Below are positions 18,193 through 27,596 of a stretch of 64,000 nucleotides of DNA, piece after piece. The stretch's first letter is position 1, and each line of letters begins with the position of its first letter. The notes below the pieces were generated by a model. The model was given only the letters and a program-made list of their open reading frames with translations. It was not told the origin of the DNA and did not search any database. Position numbers and translations under genes: made by a program. The DNA is from Tindallia sp. MSAO_Bac2 (GTDB lineage: Bacteria > Bacillota > Clostridia > Peptostreptococcales > Tindalliaceae), in contig QYZZ01000019.1 in the NCBI GenBank assembly GCA_003838145.1, positions 1 through 64,000 on the forward strand, read 5' to 3'.

Positions 18193-20797
18193 AATGAGAG
18201 CCATCAGAGGGCCAAACTACTACAGCAGGCATCCGGTTATTTTTATGCGCTTAGACCTTGGGGAACTGGAAGAAAAACCAACGGACCTGGTTCCCGGATT
18301 CAAAGATAACCTGGAAAAGATGATTCCAAGTATGCAGGAACATAAATGTTCTCCAGGTGTGGTAGGTGGTTTTTTTCAACGATTGGTTCGAGGTACCTGG
18401 GCCGGTCATGTGGTTGAACATGTGGCACTAGAGCTGCAGTGTCTGGCCGGGCACGAAGTTGCCTTTGGAAAAACCTTTGATACCAATGATACTGGAATCT
18501 ACAATCTGGTTTACCGGTATATAGATGAAAATATGGGTTTAAGAGCGGGTGAAATGGCAGTAAAGATTGTTGAGAAGCTTTTTGAAGGAGTTATTTCTGA
18601 TATACAACCGATGGTTATTGAACTTAAAAAAGTTGCAGAAACCAGCTTGTTGGGCCCTTCCACCCAATCTATCGTTGATGAAGCAGGCCGACGGGGAATT
18701 TCTCATATCCGCCTCAATGAAAACAGTTACGTACAGCTTGGACAGGGGCTCCATCAAAGAAGAATACAGGCAACCATGATGGACAATACTTCTGCCCTGG
18801 GCGTTGAGATTGCAGACGATAAAGAAAACACCAAAGAACTTCTGGCCTCTCTGGGAATTCCGGTGCCGGAAGGAAAGTCTGTACAGAATACGGATGAATT
18901 GTTTCGAGCTGCAGAAGATATTGGGTACCCTTTGGTAGTGAAACCCCTGATCGGGAATCATGGACGTGGCATTACCATCAATATTACCAATGCAGAAGAA
19001 TTGATGATTGCTTATCAGATGGCTGGCAAAATATGTGATACCTGCCTGGTGGAAAAATATCTGGGAGGGTTTGATTTTCGGATTTTGGTCATAGATGGGA
19101 AATTTGTAGCTGCCGCTCTCCGGGAACCTGCCTTTGTCATCGGAAACGGAAAAGACAGCATCCGACAGCTCATAGATGAAATTAACCGGGATCCTCAGCG
19201 AGGTATCGGTCATGAAAAAAGCCTGACTAAAATTACTGTTGACTACATGACAGAACGTTTAATGACAATTCAAAATCTTACGCTGGAAAGCATTCTTGCT
19301 GAAGGCGAAAAAGTGTATATTAAATCTACGGCAAATCTCAGTGCCGGAGGAACAGCACTGGACGTAACGGATAAAGTTCACCCTCTGAATCAACTGATGG
19401 CAGAACGAATTTCCCGAATCGTAGACTTAAATGTTATTGGAATTGATATTATCGCTGATTCCCTGGAAGAGCCTCTGCAAAGTGGTTCTTCCGGTGTGGT
19501 GGAAGTTAATGCGGCACCGGGATTCAGAATGCATCTTAATCCAACTAAAGGAACACCAAGAAATATCGCTGCCAATGTTGTTGATATGTTGTTTCCTCCT
19601 GGATCAAAGCATGCAATTCCCATTATTGCCGTTACCGGTACTAATGGAAAAACAACAACTACCAGGCTGATTTCTCATATTTTGGGCTTGAACGGCAATA
19701 CCGTAGGAATGACATCAACGGATGCAGTTATCATCGATAATATTCCTATCCTCAAAGGCGATTACAGTGGTCCGGAAGGTGCCCGAAAAGTCATGATGGA
19801 TTCCACCATTAGCCATGCTGTGCTGGAAGTCGCCAGAGGAGGTATTCTTCGGAGGGGACTTGGGTTTAAGGAAAGTGATGTCGGTGTTTTTCTCAATGTT
19901 TCTTCCGATCATTTAGGAGAAGGAGGCATTGATACTTTGGAGGAGCTTACTCGTCTGAAATCAACGGTTACGGAAACGGTGAAACCGTCTGGTCATGCTG
20001 TTTTCAATGCCGATGACCCAAGAGTTCTTTCCTGTATGGAAAAAACAAAAGCAAATCCAATATTATTCTCGAAAGATCCGGAAAATCCGGCACTGAAAAC
20101 AAACTTTGAGAAAGGGAATATGAACGTTACCATTGAAGACGGCAATGTGGTTCTTCGGAAGAAAGGTTGGGCATCGATCCTTGCGAGTGTTGTTGAAATT
20201 CCCATCACCTTCGATGGAAATGCCAGCTTTAATATTGAGAACGTCATGGCGGCTACAGCTGCAACAGCAGCATTGGGGCTGAATGAAAAACAGATAAGAG
20301 CAGGACTGGTAAGCTTCAGTCCGTCTATTGGTCAGTCTCCGGGTAGAATGAATGTCATTGATATGGACGGTTTTAAGGTTGTTATTGATTATGGGCACAA
20401 TATTGGTGCTATCAAGGCAACCGGTGACTTTATCAGAGGTTTAATGCCCGGCAGAAAAATCCGGATGGCCTCCGGTGTTGGGAATCGACGGGGTGATGAT
20501 ATTTTGGAATTTGGAACTGCGCTTTCAGAATACTACGATCACATCGTTCTTTGTGATGCTGATCCAAGAGAAAGAAGTGCTGGTGAAACGGCACGAATTG
20601 TTAAACAGGGCCTGTTGAAGGGCGGCTTTAAGGAAGATATGATTACCCTGGTAATTGACGAGAAAGAAGCTACAAGAGTATCTCTGGAAATGGCGAAAAT
20701 GGGAGACCTGGTGGTGCTGCAGGCCGATGACATTAATCAGGTAATAAAAGACGTACTGGATTATAAAAAAAGCAGGAAAGATAAAACCAATCGTTAG
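18173..20797 (+). CDS. cphA: Cyanophycin synthetase
   Basis: IRGPNYYSRHPVIFMRLDLG...LVVKPLIGNHGRGITINI (ATP-grasp)...IIAVTGTNGKTTTTRLISHIL (Mur-ligase-like P-loop)...DYGHNIGAIKA; start overlaps cphB end. Confidence 0.93.
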   Translation: MIMKIIEMRAIRGPNYYSRHPVIFMRLDLGELEEKPTDLVPGFKDNLEKMIPSMQEHKCSPGVVGGFFQRLVRGTWAGHVVEHVALELQCLAGHEVAFGKTFDTNDTGIYNLVYRYIDENMGLRAGEMAVKIVEKLFEGVISDIQPMVIELKKVAETSLLGPSTQSIVDEAGRRGISHIRLNENSYVQLGQGLHQRRIQATMMDNTSALGVEIADDKENTKELLASLGIPVPEGKSVQNTDELFRAAEDIGYPLVVKPLIGNHGRGITINITNAEELMIAYQMAGKICDTCLVEKYLGGFDFRILVIDGKFVAAALREPAFVIGNGKDSIRQLIDEINRDPQRGIGHEKSLTKITVDYMTERLMTIQNLTLESILAEGEKVYIKSTANLSAGGTALDVTDKVHPLNQLMAERISRIVDLNVIGIDIIADSLEEPLQSGSSGVVEVNAAPGFRMHLNPTKGTPRNIAANVVDMLFPPGSKHAIPIIAVTGTNGKTTTTRLISHILGLNGNTVGMTSTDAVIIDNIPILKGDYSGPEGARKVMMDSTISHAVLEVARGGILRRGLGFKESDVGVFLNVSSDHLGEGGIDTLEELTRLKSTVTETVKPSGHAVFNADDPRVLSCMEKTKANPILFSKDPENPALKTNFEKGNMNVTIEDGNVVLRKKGWASILASVVEIPITFDGNASFNIENVMAATAATAALGLNEKQIRAGLVSFSPSIGQSPGRMNVIDMDGFKVVIDYGHNIGAIKATGDFIRGLMPGRKIRMASGVGNRRGDDILEFGTALSEYYDHIVLCDADPRERSAGETARIVKQGLLKGGFKEDMITLVIDEKEATRVSLEMAKMGDLVVLQADDINQVIKDVLDYKKSRKDKTNR

Positions 20798-20864
20798 TTA
20801 ACATCTTATCATATGGCTATGATTTTCAACTATTGGATACCCTTCAAGAATCTTTATTGATTAT

Positions 20865-20890
20865 GGGGACTGTTAAGAAGAACAGTCCCC
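20865..20890. terminator. Bidirectional terminator-like hairpin GGGGACTGTTaagaagAACAGTCCCC
   Basis: 10-bp perfect arms between convergent cphA and ProXp genes; member of the GGGGACTGT repeat group. Confidence 0.6.
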
Positions 20891-20933
20891 GCATTTTTGA
20901 GACAACAGATTTATACTGTTAAGAGGTGCAAAA

Positions 20934-21482
20934 CTATAATGAAACAATTTGGGGCGGATGACCGATATGAGGGAGAAACTCAGAAAGTAGATCTTCTGTT
21001 TTCATTTTTAAATGGCTGGTGTTGGCTCCGGGATTGCAGGCAAAAAATTCATTGTTGGCCACTTCCTGGTCAATAACCAGTTGGACAGCACCTGCATTAT
21101 CATTAATCAGTCCCATTATGGTAGCCGCCCCCGGTGTAACGCCAAGGTGCTTCTCCATTAGCTCTGACGAGGCGAAGGAAAGTCGCGGAACCTCCATTAC
21201 CTTGGAAAACGCCTTAGCATCAAAGGATTTCTCTGCCGGTAATACAAGCAGATAGAAAGATGTCTTTTGGCGATTGCATAGCAGGATACTTTTCCTTATC
21301 TCGGCGCCAAGAATTTTACTTATTTCCACACACTCTTCCATGGAAGAAACCGAATCGTTGTCCACCCAGTGGTAAGGGATCTCCAGTTCATGTAAAATAT
21401 CATGAACTTTATGTTCCAGAGCCGTCCGTTGGTCTTCCGGTTTTCCTGTCCTGATTTCGCTGATGTGAAGCATAACATTCAC
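20934..21482 (-). CDS. YbaK/ProXp-type aminoacyl-tRNA deacylase family protein
   Basis: HKVHDILHELEIPYHWVDNDSVSSMEECVEISKILGAEIRKSILLCNRQKTSFYLLVLPAEKSFDAK...LGVTPGAATIMGLINDN. Confidence 0.83.
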   Translation of the reverse strand: MNVMLHISEIRTGKPEDQRTALEHKVHDILHELEIPYHWVDNDSVSSMEECVEISKILGAEIRKSILLCNRQKTSFYLLVLPAEKSFDAKAFSKVMEVPRLSFASSELMEKHLGVTPGAATIMGLINDNAGAVQLVIDQEVANNEFFACNPGANTSHLKMKTEDLLSEFLPHIGHPPQIVSL

Positions 21483-21531
21483 TCCTTTTTATGTTTTGAA
21501 AAAACCCAAGGGGACTGTCTGTGCGGTTTAA

Positions 21532-22509
21532 TTACCAGCTGATATCAGTGCCCAGCCCTTTTTCTTCTGCACTCCGATAGATATTTGTAGCAACGACCAG
21601 GTCAAAAAGACTCATGCCAACAGACTTATAAAATCTGGTACTTCCTAAAGCTTCACCATTGCCATCCTTTATATCCTGCAGATAACCCGCCATATACCGC
21701 ACCTGATGCTCTTTGAGGGCTCCGGACTTTAATGGTTGTGCCAGATCTCCGGTTTCTTCGCAGGCATAGGGCAGTTCTGTGTAAACGGTATCAGCTGCCT
21801 GCCAGACAGCTTCCGGGATTTCCCTCATATCCGGTCGCCAGGAGCCCACGGCAACGATGCATTTTCCCTGAAAAAGATCTGGATCATTCGGAAGAACCGG
21901 TTCTTTGGAAGTTGTCGCAGTAATAATAATATCACTATTTAGGGCAGTTTCCCGGGCACTGGAACAAATAACACACTTTAAAGAGGGATTGCCAGTCTCT
22001 AACCGGATCTTCTCGATATAGGATGTCAGATCTTTTTTTGACGCATTATACAAATAAACCGTCTTGATATTCCTTTCGGAGCAAGCGTATTTGACCTGAT
22101 ACAATCCCTGGACACCACAACCGATCAGGCCAATACTCTGACTGTCCTGATATGCCAGATGCCTCACAGCGTGACCGCCAACAGCACCGGTTCGCATGGC
22201 AGTGAGGAGCTGACCATCCATAAGTGCAACGGGAGTCCCGTCTTCCCGACTATTCAGAATCATTAATCCATCGATAAGCGGTTTTCCTCTCTCCGGATTC
22301 TGGGGGATCAGAGAAAGCACTTTTGTTCCAATACTTCCGGAAGTGATACAAGGCATATAAAGCATCGTATCTTCCTGATGCTTAACTGCCAGTCGTTCCG
22401 GCATGGTGAAATTCCTTTCGGCATAAACGAAAAATGCCTCTTCAATGGAATCGATCATCCCTTTATCAGTGATCGATTTTTTCATGTCGTTTGCATTGAT
22501 TATTTTCAT
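21532..22509 (-). CDS. Ornithine cyclodeaminase / mu-crystallin family protein
   Basis: PLIDGLMILNSREDGTPVALMDGQLLTAMRTGAVGGHAVRHLAYQDSQSIGLIGCGVQGLYQV. Confidence 0.88.
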   Translation of the reverse strand: MKIINANDMKKSITDKGMIDSIEEAFFVYAERNFTMPERLAVKHQEDTMLYMPCITSGSIGTKVLSLIPQNPERGKPLIDGLMILNSREDGTPVALMDGQLLTAMRTGAVGGHAVRHLAYQDSQSIGLIGCGVQGLYQVKYACSERNIKTVYLYNASKKDLTSYIEKIRLETGNPSLKCVICSSARETALNSDIIITATTSKEPVLPNDPDLFQGKCIVAVGSWRPDMREIPEAVWQAADTVYTELPYACEETGDLAQPLKSGALKEHQVRYMAGYLQDIKDGNGEALGSTRFYKSVGMSLFDLVVATNIYRSAEEKGLGTDISW

Positions 22510-22700
22510 TTCTATCAGCTCCTGTTAAGTATATACAGATATAAATTGATTAATAATTCACCCGATCACATTATATCATGAATGAAAGGCTGAACAAATG
22601 GATTACTGGGGAATTGATTGTATCAAAGAATTATCAATAGGGTGAACAATGAAACTCAAAGGCGGAAAACTTGCATTAAAAATAAATTATGACGCAGGAC

Positions 22701-22728
22701 TTGCATTTATTTCTGGGAATGTTATAAT
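22701..22728 (+). promoter_or_regulatory. Promoter TTGCAT-N16-TATAAT upstream of KamA-family gene
   Basis: Near-consensus boxes read directly. Confidence 0.55.
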
Positions 22729-22788
22729 GTTACCATGATTTAGCTGTTAAGAAAATAACGTCCCGGAAGGGATAAGGTTATCGAAAGG

Positions 22789-24072
22789 GTGTTTTTAATG
22801 GATCGAGGTTGTTTAAAGCTGGAAAACAGCAAACGTGAAGTTTCTCTTGAAAGAGCTCAGGAGTTAAAAAGCAGAATCGACGAATTTTTAAAGGTTAGGG
22901 ATGAAATTCCAAAGGGCCTTGAAATGAAAGATACAATCCGACAGCGCAAGGAAAAAATCAAGGAAGTGCTTGGCGCTACGGAAGAACAGTGGAAAGACTA
23001 CAGGTGGCAGACAGAAAATCGTGTTTCAGATGTAGAAATACTCGGAAAAATTCTCAATCTGACAGATATGGAGAAAAAGGAAATTAAAGAAGTTGGAAAG
23101 AAGTTTCGATGGGCCGTTTCTCCCTATTACCTTAGCTTGATGGACCCGGATGACCGATTTGATCCGGTGCGTCTGATGGCCATTCCTGTTCATAGTGAGC
23201 TGGAAGATCCATGTCATGATTTTGACCCTATGGGAGAAGAATTCACAAATCCGGCAGGCAGCATTACCCGTCGCTACCCGGACAGACTGATCATTAATGT
23301 GACAAATGAATGCGCTATGTATTGCAGGCACTGCCAGCGAAGAAGAAATATCGGGGAAGAAGACGTTCCAAGAAGCAGAAGTGCTATTCAGGAATCCATT
23401 GATTACATTAAGGAATGCCCGGAAATCAGAGATGTTTTAGTAACGGGAGGCGATTCTCTGTGCCTGACAGACGAAACACTGGAATGGATTCTGAAGCAGC
23501 TTAAAGAAATTCCTCATGTTGAATATATTCGCTTAGGCAGCCGAACGCTGGTAACCATGCCCCAGCGAATTACCGACGAATTTTGTGCAATGATTGAAAA
23601 ATATCACCCTATATACATCAACACCCATTTTAATCATCCGGCGGAAATAAGCGAAGAAGCAAAGGAAGCTTGTGAGAAACTGGCAAAGTCAGGGGTGCCT
23701 CTTGGCAACCAGGCAGTACTGCTAAATGGTGTTAACAATGATAAATATGTGATGCGTGTGCTGAATCACGAACTGCTTAAGTGCCGAGTGAGACCATACT
23801 ACATTTTCCATGCGAAGCATGTGGCGGGAACTACTCACTTCAATACTTCCATTGATGATGGTCTGGAAATCATGGAGTACCTGCGCGGCTACACTTCAGG
23901 GATGGCCATTCCGACATTTATCCTTAATGCGCCTAAAGGCCAGGGGAAAACACCGTTGTTCCCTGACTACCTGGTGTCACGAGGTAAAGACTACATCACC
24001 ATCCGCACCTGGGAAGGTAAGGTAATGGAATATGAAAATCATGAAACAAGAGATATTCGTGAATTAATATAA
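22789..24072 (+). CDS. KamA-family radical SAM aminomutase (lysine/glutamate 2,3-aminomutase-like)
   Basis: NVTNECAMYCRHCQRRRNIGEED (CxxxCxxC), DVLVTGGDSL, YIRLGSRTLVTMPQRIT, INTHFNHPAEIS. Confidence 0.85.
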   Translation: MFLMDRGCLKLENSKREVSLERAQELKSRIDEFLKVRDEIPKGLEMKDTIRQRKEKIKEVLGATEEQWKDYRWQTENRVSDVEILGKILNLTDMEKKEIKEVGKKFRWAVSPYYLSLMDPDDRFDPVRLMAIPVHSELEDPCHDFDPMGEEFTNPAGSITRRYPDRLIINVTNECAMYCRHCQRRRNIGEEDVPRSRSAIQESIDYIKECPEIRDVLVTGGDSLCLTDETLEWILKQLKEIPHVEYIRLGSRTLVTMPQRITDEFCAMIEKYHPIYINTHFNHPAEISEEAKEACEKLAKSGVPLGNQAVLLNGVNNDKYVMRVLNHELLKCRVRPYYIFHAKHVAGTTHFNTSIDDGLEIMEYLRGYTSGMAIPTFILNAPKGQGKTPLFPDYLVSRGKDYITIRTWEGKVMEYENHETRDIRELI

Positions 24073-24088
24073 AGAAATATGAGCTGAA

Positions 24089-24123
24089 GAAAAGCCCCTG
24101 ATCCCTTGGATCAGGGGCTTTTC
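24089..24123 (+). terminator. Strong intrinsic terminator GAAAAGCCCCTGATCC ctt GGATCAGGGGCTTTTC
   Basis: 16-bp perfect stem, 3-nt loop, T run in 3' arm. Confidence 0.88.
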
Positions 24124-24133
24124 AAATTACCAG

Positions 24134-24146
24134 GGGGACTGTCCCC
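24134..24146. repeat. GGGGACtGTCCCC inverted repeat (dispersed family)
   Basis: Same core as 12580-12604; followed by GCGG. Confidence 0.65.
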
Positions 24147-24251
24147 GCGGTTTGCAGTTTATACGGTTTTCGTTAATGATTGTCTCTTATATGGGTATCA
24201 GTATTGTGTTAGATCAAATGACAAACCCTCATTTGGAAAGGGAGGCAGAAA

Positions 24252-25550
24252 ATGGAACAAAGCAATAACCTCAAACAAGCAAAGCACCTGGTTGTTATAT
24301 CCCTGGATGCTTTTTCAGAGGACAACTGGGGAGAAGCTAAAAAACTGCCGAATTTCTCCCGTCTCATCGAAAATGGAGCCTTCAGCAATCAGCTTAAAAG
24401 CGTTTTTCCCACGCATACTTATGTAGCCCATACGACGATTGTTACAGGCGTTTATCCCGAAAAACACGGAATCCATCACAACAACCAGTTTCAGCCCTTT
24501 GTTCCGGAGAAAGAGCAAACCTGGCACTGGCATCAGAGGGATATAAAGGTGCCCACTATTTATGACCTGGCCCGACAAAAAGGCTTAAAAACGGCAGCGC
24601 TTCTCTGGCCGGTTTCTGGAAAATCCTCCATTCATTACAACCTTCCGGAAGTGGCGGCCATAAAGAATGAAAACCAAGCGCTGAAAGTCATCAAAAACGG
24701 CTCTCCTTTATTTGTTGCAGGCCTGGAATTAAGACTGGGAAAGAAAAGAAAAGGGATAAAGCAGCCTTATCTGGATGATTACATAACCCTGTGCGCAATG
24801 GATACCATCAGAAGAAAAAAGCCTAACCTGCTGCTTCTCCATTTGTTAGACCTGGACAGTGCAAAACATAACCATGGAACAAGCAGCGAAGAAGTAAGAG
24901 AAGCTCTTGACAGAACGGATCGAAGGATAGGGGAAATTTTTCAAAGTGTTAAGGAAGCTAATATAATGGACAGCACCGCATTCTTCGTTGTTGGAGATCA
25001 CGGACAGTTTGATATCCATTATGCTGTTCATATCAATAACCTTTTAAGGGATCGGGGATTAATCTGCGAGGAAAAAGGGGAAAGAAAGTGGCGGGCTTAC
25101 CTGCAAAGTGCCGGCGGCAGTGCTTATCTTCACCTAAGAGACGATGATCCTGAAGCCGAAGAAATTGCACTAAGTTGTCTCCGGGAAGCAATGAAGGAAG
25201 AAAAATACGGTATAGAGCATATCTATAATCGTCGGGAACTGGACAATCTGCAGGCTGTCAGGCACATAAAATATGCGATTGAAGCTAAAAAGGGTTATAT
25301 TTTCAAGGATACGCTGACAGAATTCACCGTCGATAACTATCTGGCGAAGGGGATAAAAAATGGCAACCACGGCTACTCTCCCAATAAAAGCAATTACAGA
25401 TGCAATTTTATTGCCTCTGGCTGCAATATAAAGGGAAATCTTCCATTAGGCTCATTAGAAATGGTAGATATTGCCCCTACCATGGCCCGGGTGTTAGGTC
25501 TGGATTTTTATCCCAGGGATGGCAGGGTGCTGGAGGAAATGATGAAATAG
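24252..25550 (+). CDS. Alkaline phosphatase superfamily / nucleotide pyrophosphatase-phosphodiesterase-like protein
   Basis: LVVISLDAFSEDNW...FPTHTYVAHTTIVTGVYPEKHGIHHNN...FVVGDHGQFD. Confidence 0.82.
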   Translation: MEQSNNLKQAKHLVVISLDAFSEDNWGEAKKLPNFSRLIENGAFSNQLKSVFPTHTYVAHTTIVTGVYPEKHGIHHNNQFQPFVPEKEQTWHWHQRDIKVPTIYDLARQKGLKTAALLWPVSGKSSIHYNLPEVAAIKNENQALKVIKNGSPLFVAGLELRLGKKRKGIKQPYLDDYITLCAMDTIRRKKPNLLLLHLLDLDSAKHNHGTSSEEVREALDRTDRRIGEIFQSVKEANIMDSTAFFVVGDHGQFDIHYAVHINNLLRDRGLICEEKGERKWRAYLQSAGGSAYLHLRDDDPEAEEIALSCLREAMKEEKYGIEHIYNRRELDNLQAVRHIKYAIEAKKGYIFKDTLTEFTVDNYLAKGIKNGNHGYSPNKSNYRCNFIASGCNIKGNLPLGSLEMVDIAPTMARVLGLDFYPRDGRVLEEMMK

Positions 25551-25594
25551 AGGAAATGTTGAAGTGAAAGTTACCCTAACAGGAGGAGCCTCTT

Positions 25595-26833
25595 ATGAAT
25601 GAGAAAAAGAAATGCGGTGGTGAAACCGCTGACTTCTCATACGCAAAAATATGGTGGATTGGCTTTGGTTTCCTTGGTGTGCAGTTGGCTTTTACTACCT
25701 ACAATGCATTCCTTCCACTGATGTATCGGGAATTCTTCAACTCCAGGGCTCTGGTGGGACTGCTTATGGGAACGGATAATCTTATTGGATTGCTCTTAAT
25801 TCCCATTATCGGTGCCTGGTCTGACCGTATTAATTCGCCCTGGGGACGAAGGCTGCCATTTATTATCGTAGCAATCCCTATTGCGGCACTGACCCATTTT
25901 GCAATTCCCCTGGTGGCGTCCGTATTGTTCCTGTTGATTATTACGGAAATCATTTTTACGGCAGCCATGCATTCCTACCGTGGGCCGGTTATATCACTGA
26001 TGCCCGACCACACCCCTCCGAAAAAACGCTCCGTTGCCAACGGTATTATCAACCTGATGGGCGGTTTTGGAACCTTAATAAGCTTTGGTATCTTATCCTT
26101 GCTTTACGATATAGATCCCCGGCTGACCTTTGGAATTGGAAGCCTGGTGCTTTTGCTGAGCCTTGCCGTTGTATGGTGCAAAGTTGATAAACATCCACCC
26201 TATGTGGATAATTCTCCAAGATCGTCCACCAACCCTATTAAAGAGGCGGTAGATGGCATACGGAACCTCTTGAAGCCAGGATACACGGGCCAGTTTTTAA
26301 TTCTGATGTCCATGCTCATTTATTTTATTGGCTATGCGGGACTAAATGCAATGTTTCCCATTTATGGAGTGGAGACCCTGGGGCTTACCGAAGGAAGAGC
26401 TAATTTTATCCTGACTTCTTTTGCGGCTTCTTTTTTGGTTTTTGCTGTTCTGGCTGGTTTTGTCGGAACAAAAATCGGTAAAATACCTGCTATGCTGTGG
26501 GGTCTTATTATGGTACCGGTGCTATTTCTCATAGCAGTTCCGGTGAGGGAGCCATGGATTATCAGTGGAATATTTGTCCTGGGTGGTCTGGGATGGGCGT
26601 TAATTAACGTCCAGGCCATGCCGCTCATTGCGGACTTTGGCGGCAGGGATAAAGTCGGTTTCTATATTGGCCTGTATTACGTGTTTACGATGATTGGACA
26701 AATGATGGGGCCCTTTGCTCTGGGTCTTTCCATGGATTTGATCGGAAATCAGGGTATGTTTATCGCTGGAGCTGCATTTTTCTTTTTAGCTTTCATAATG
26801 TTGTGGACCGGTAAGAAGAAATTGACGGACTGA
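25595..26833 (+). CDS. MFS transporter (GPH/SLC45-like)
   Basis: GTDNLIGLLLIPIIGAWSDRINSPWGRRLPFIIVAIP and multiple TM segments. Confidence 0.82.
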   Translation: MNEKKKCGGETADFSYAKIWWIGFGFLGVQLAFTTYNAFLPLMYREFFNSRALVGLLMGTDNLIGLLLIPIIGAWSDRINSPWGRRLPFIIVAIPIAALTHFAIPLVASVLFLLIITEIIFTAAMHSYRGPVISLMPDHTPPKKRSVANGIINLMGGFGTLISFGILSLLYDIDPRLTFGIGSLVLLLSLAVVWCKVDKHPPYVDNSPRSSTNPIKEAVDGIRNLLKPGYTGQFLILMSMLIYFIGYAGLNAMFPIYGVETLGLTEGRANFILTSFAASFLVFAVLAGFVGTKIGKIPAMLWGLIMVPVLFLIAVPVREPWIISGIFVLGGLGWALINVQAMPLIADFGGRDKVGFYIGLYYVFTMIGQMMGPFALGLSMDLIGNQGMFIAGAAFFFLAFIMLWTGKKKLTD

Positions 26834-26993
26834 AGAGGACCAAAGTAGCCGTTAGTGCATTTAGGGAAGTATCATTTGCAAAAAAATGAAAGAAAATGCA
26901 CATAGGCGGACAAAAAATGACAATTATTTCACTACTTTTTTGCTATTAAATGATAAAATACAGATATCATATTAAACTGAGGGAGTGTTTTTG

Positions 26994-27485
26994 TTGAATC
27001 CGATGATTAAAAAATTTATCGACCAGAAATTCATGACCCAAGAACAGGCGGAATACATTGAAGCGGCTATTATGAGAAAAGAGTCTATTGTTGTATCCGG
27101 CCACCGTTCGGCGGGTATCAGACCTTTTTTGGCTGCGTTGATGGCAGTAGCAAAAAAGAACTTCACCAGTGTTCAGATTAAAGGCTTTGAAGATCTGGAA
27201 AAAGAAGCAGAATTTTTTCTGATCCCCGGTATTGACGGAATTGACTTTGAAAAACTGGTTGGAGATGCCATTGGAATTGAAGGAACAGCATTTATTTCGC
27301 TGAAAGAACCGGAGCACCCGGTATCCCTGATGAAAGTACTGAAAATGAATTACAAGTCAGGAAAGGCTATCGGCAAAAAAATTCACACCTTGGAATGCAA
27401 CAAAGCTAATGATGTTCCGTACATCGACAAGATCACGGAAATGATGCTGAATGAAAAAGGCAAAATAGAAAAGAAGGATCTGTAA
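26994..27485 (+). CDS. Uncharacterised protein resembling a secretion-ATPase (CpaF-like) fold with degenerate P-loop
   Basis: ESIVVSGHRSAGIRPFLAALMAVAKK in place of GxxxxGK[ST]; TTG start after GAGGGAG. Confidence 0.5.
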   Translation: MNPMIKKFIDQKFMTQEQAEYIEAAIMRKESIVVSGHRSAGIRPFLAALMAVAKKNFTSVQIKGFEDLEKEAEFFLIPGIDGIDFEKLVGDAIGIEGTAFISLKEPEHPVSLMKVLKMNYKSGKAIGKKIHTLECNKANDVPYIDKITEMMLNEKGKIEKKDL

Positions 27486-27542
27486 TTTTTTTCAGAATAA
27501 AAACGATTAAAATGTGTTTAAAAGACTAATATAGGGTATATG

Positions 27543-27580
27543 ATCGATAGAGTTTAATGATAGCTCTATCGATTTTCTTT
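27543..27580 (+). terminator. Intrinsic terminator ATCGATAGAG...CTCTATCGAT TTTCTTT
   Basis: 10-bp perfect stem followed by T-rich tract. Confidence 0.75.
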
Positions 27581-27596
27581 ATAGGAGGTGGAATTC

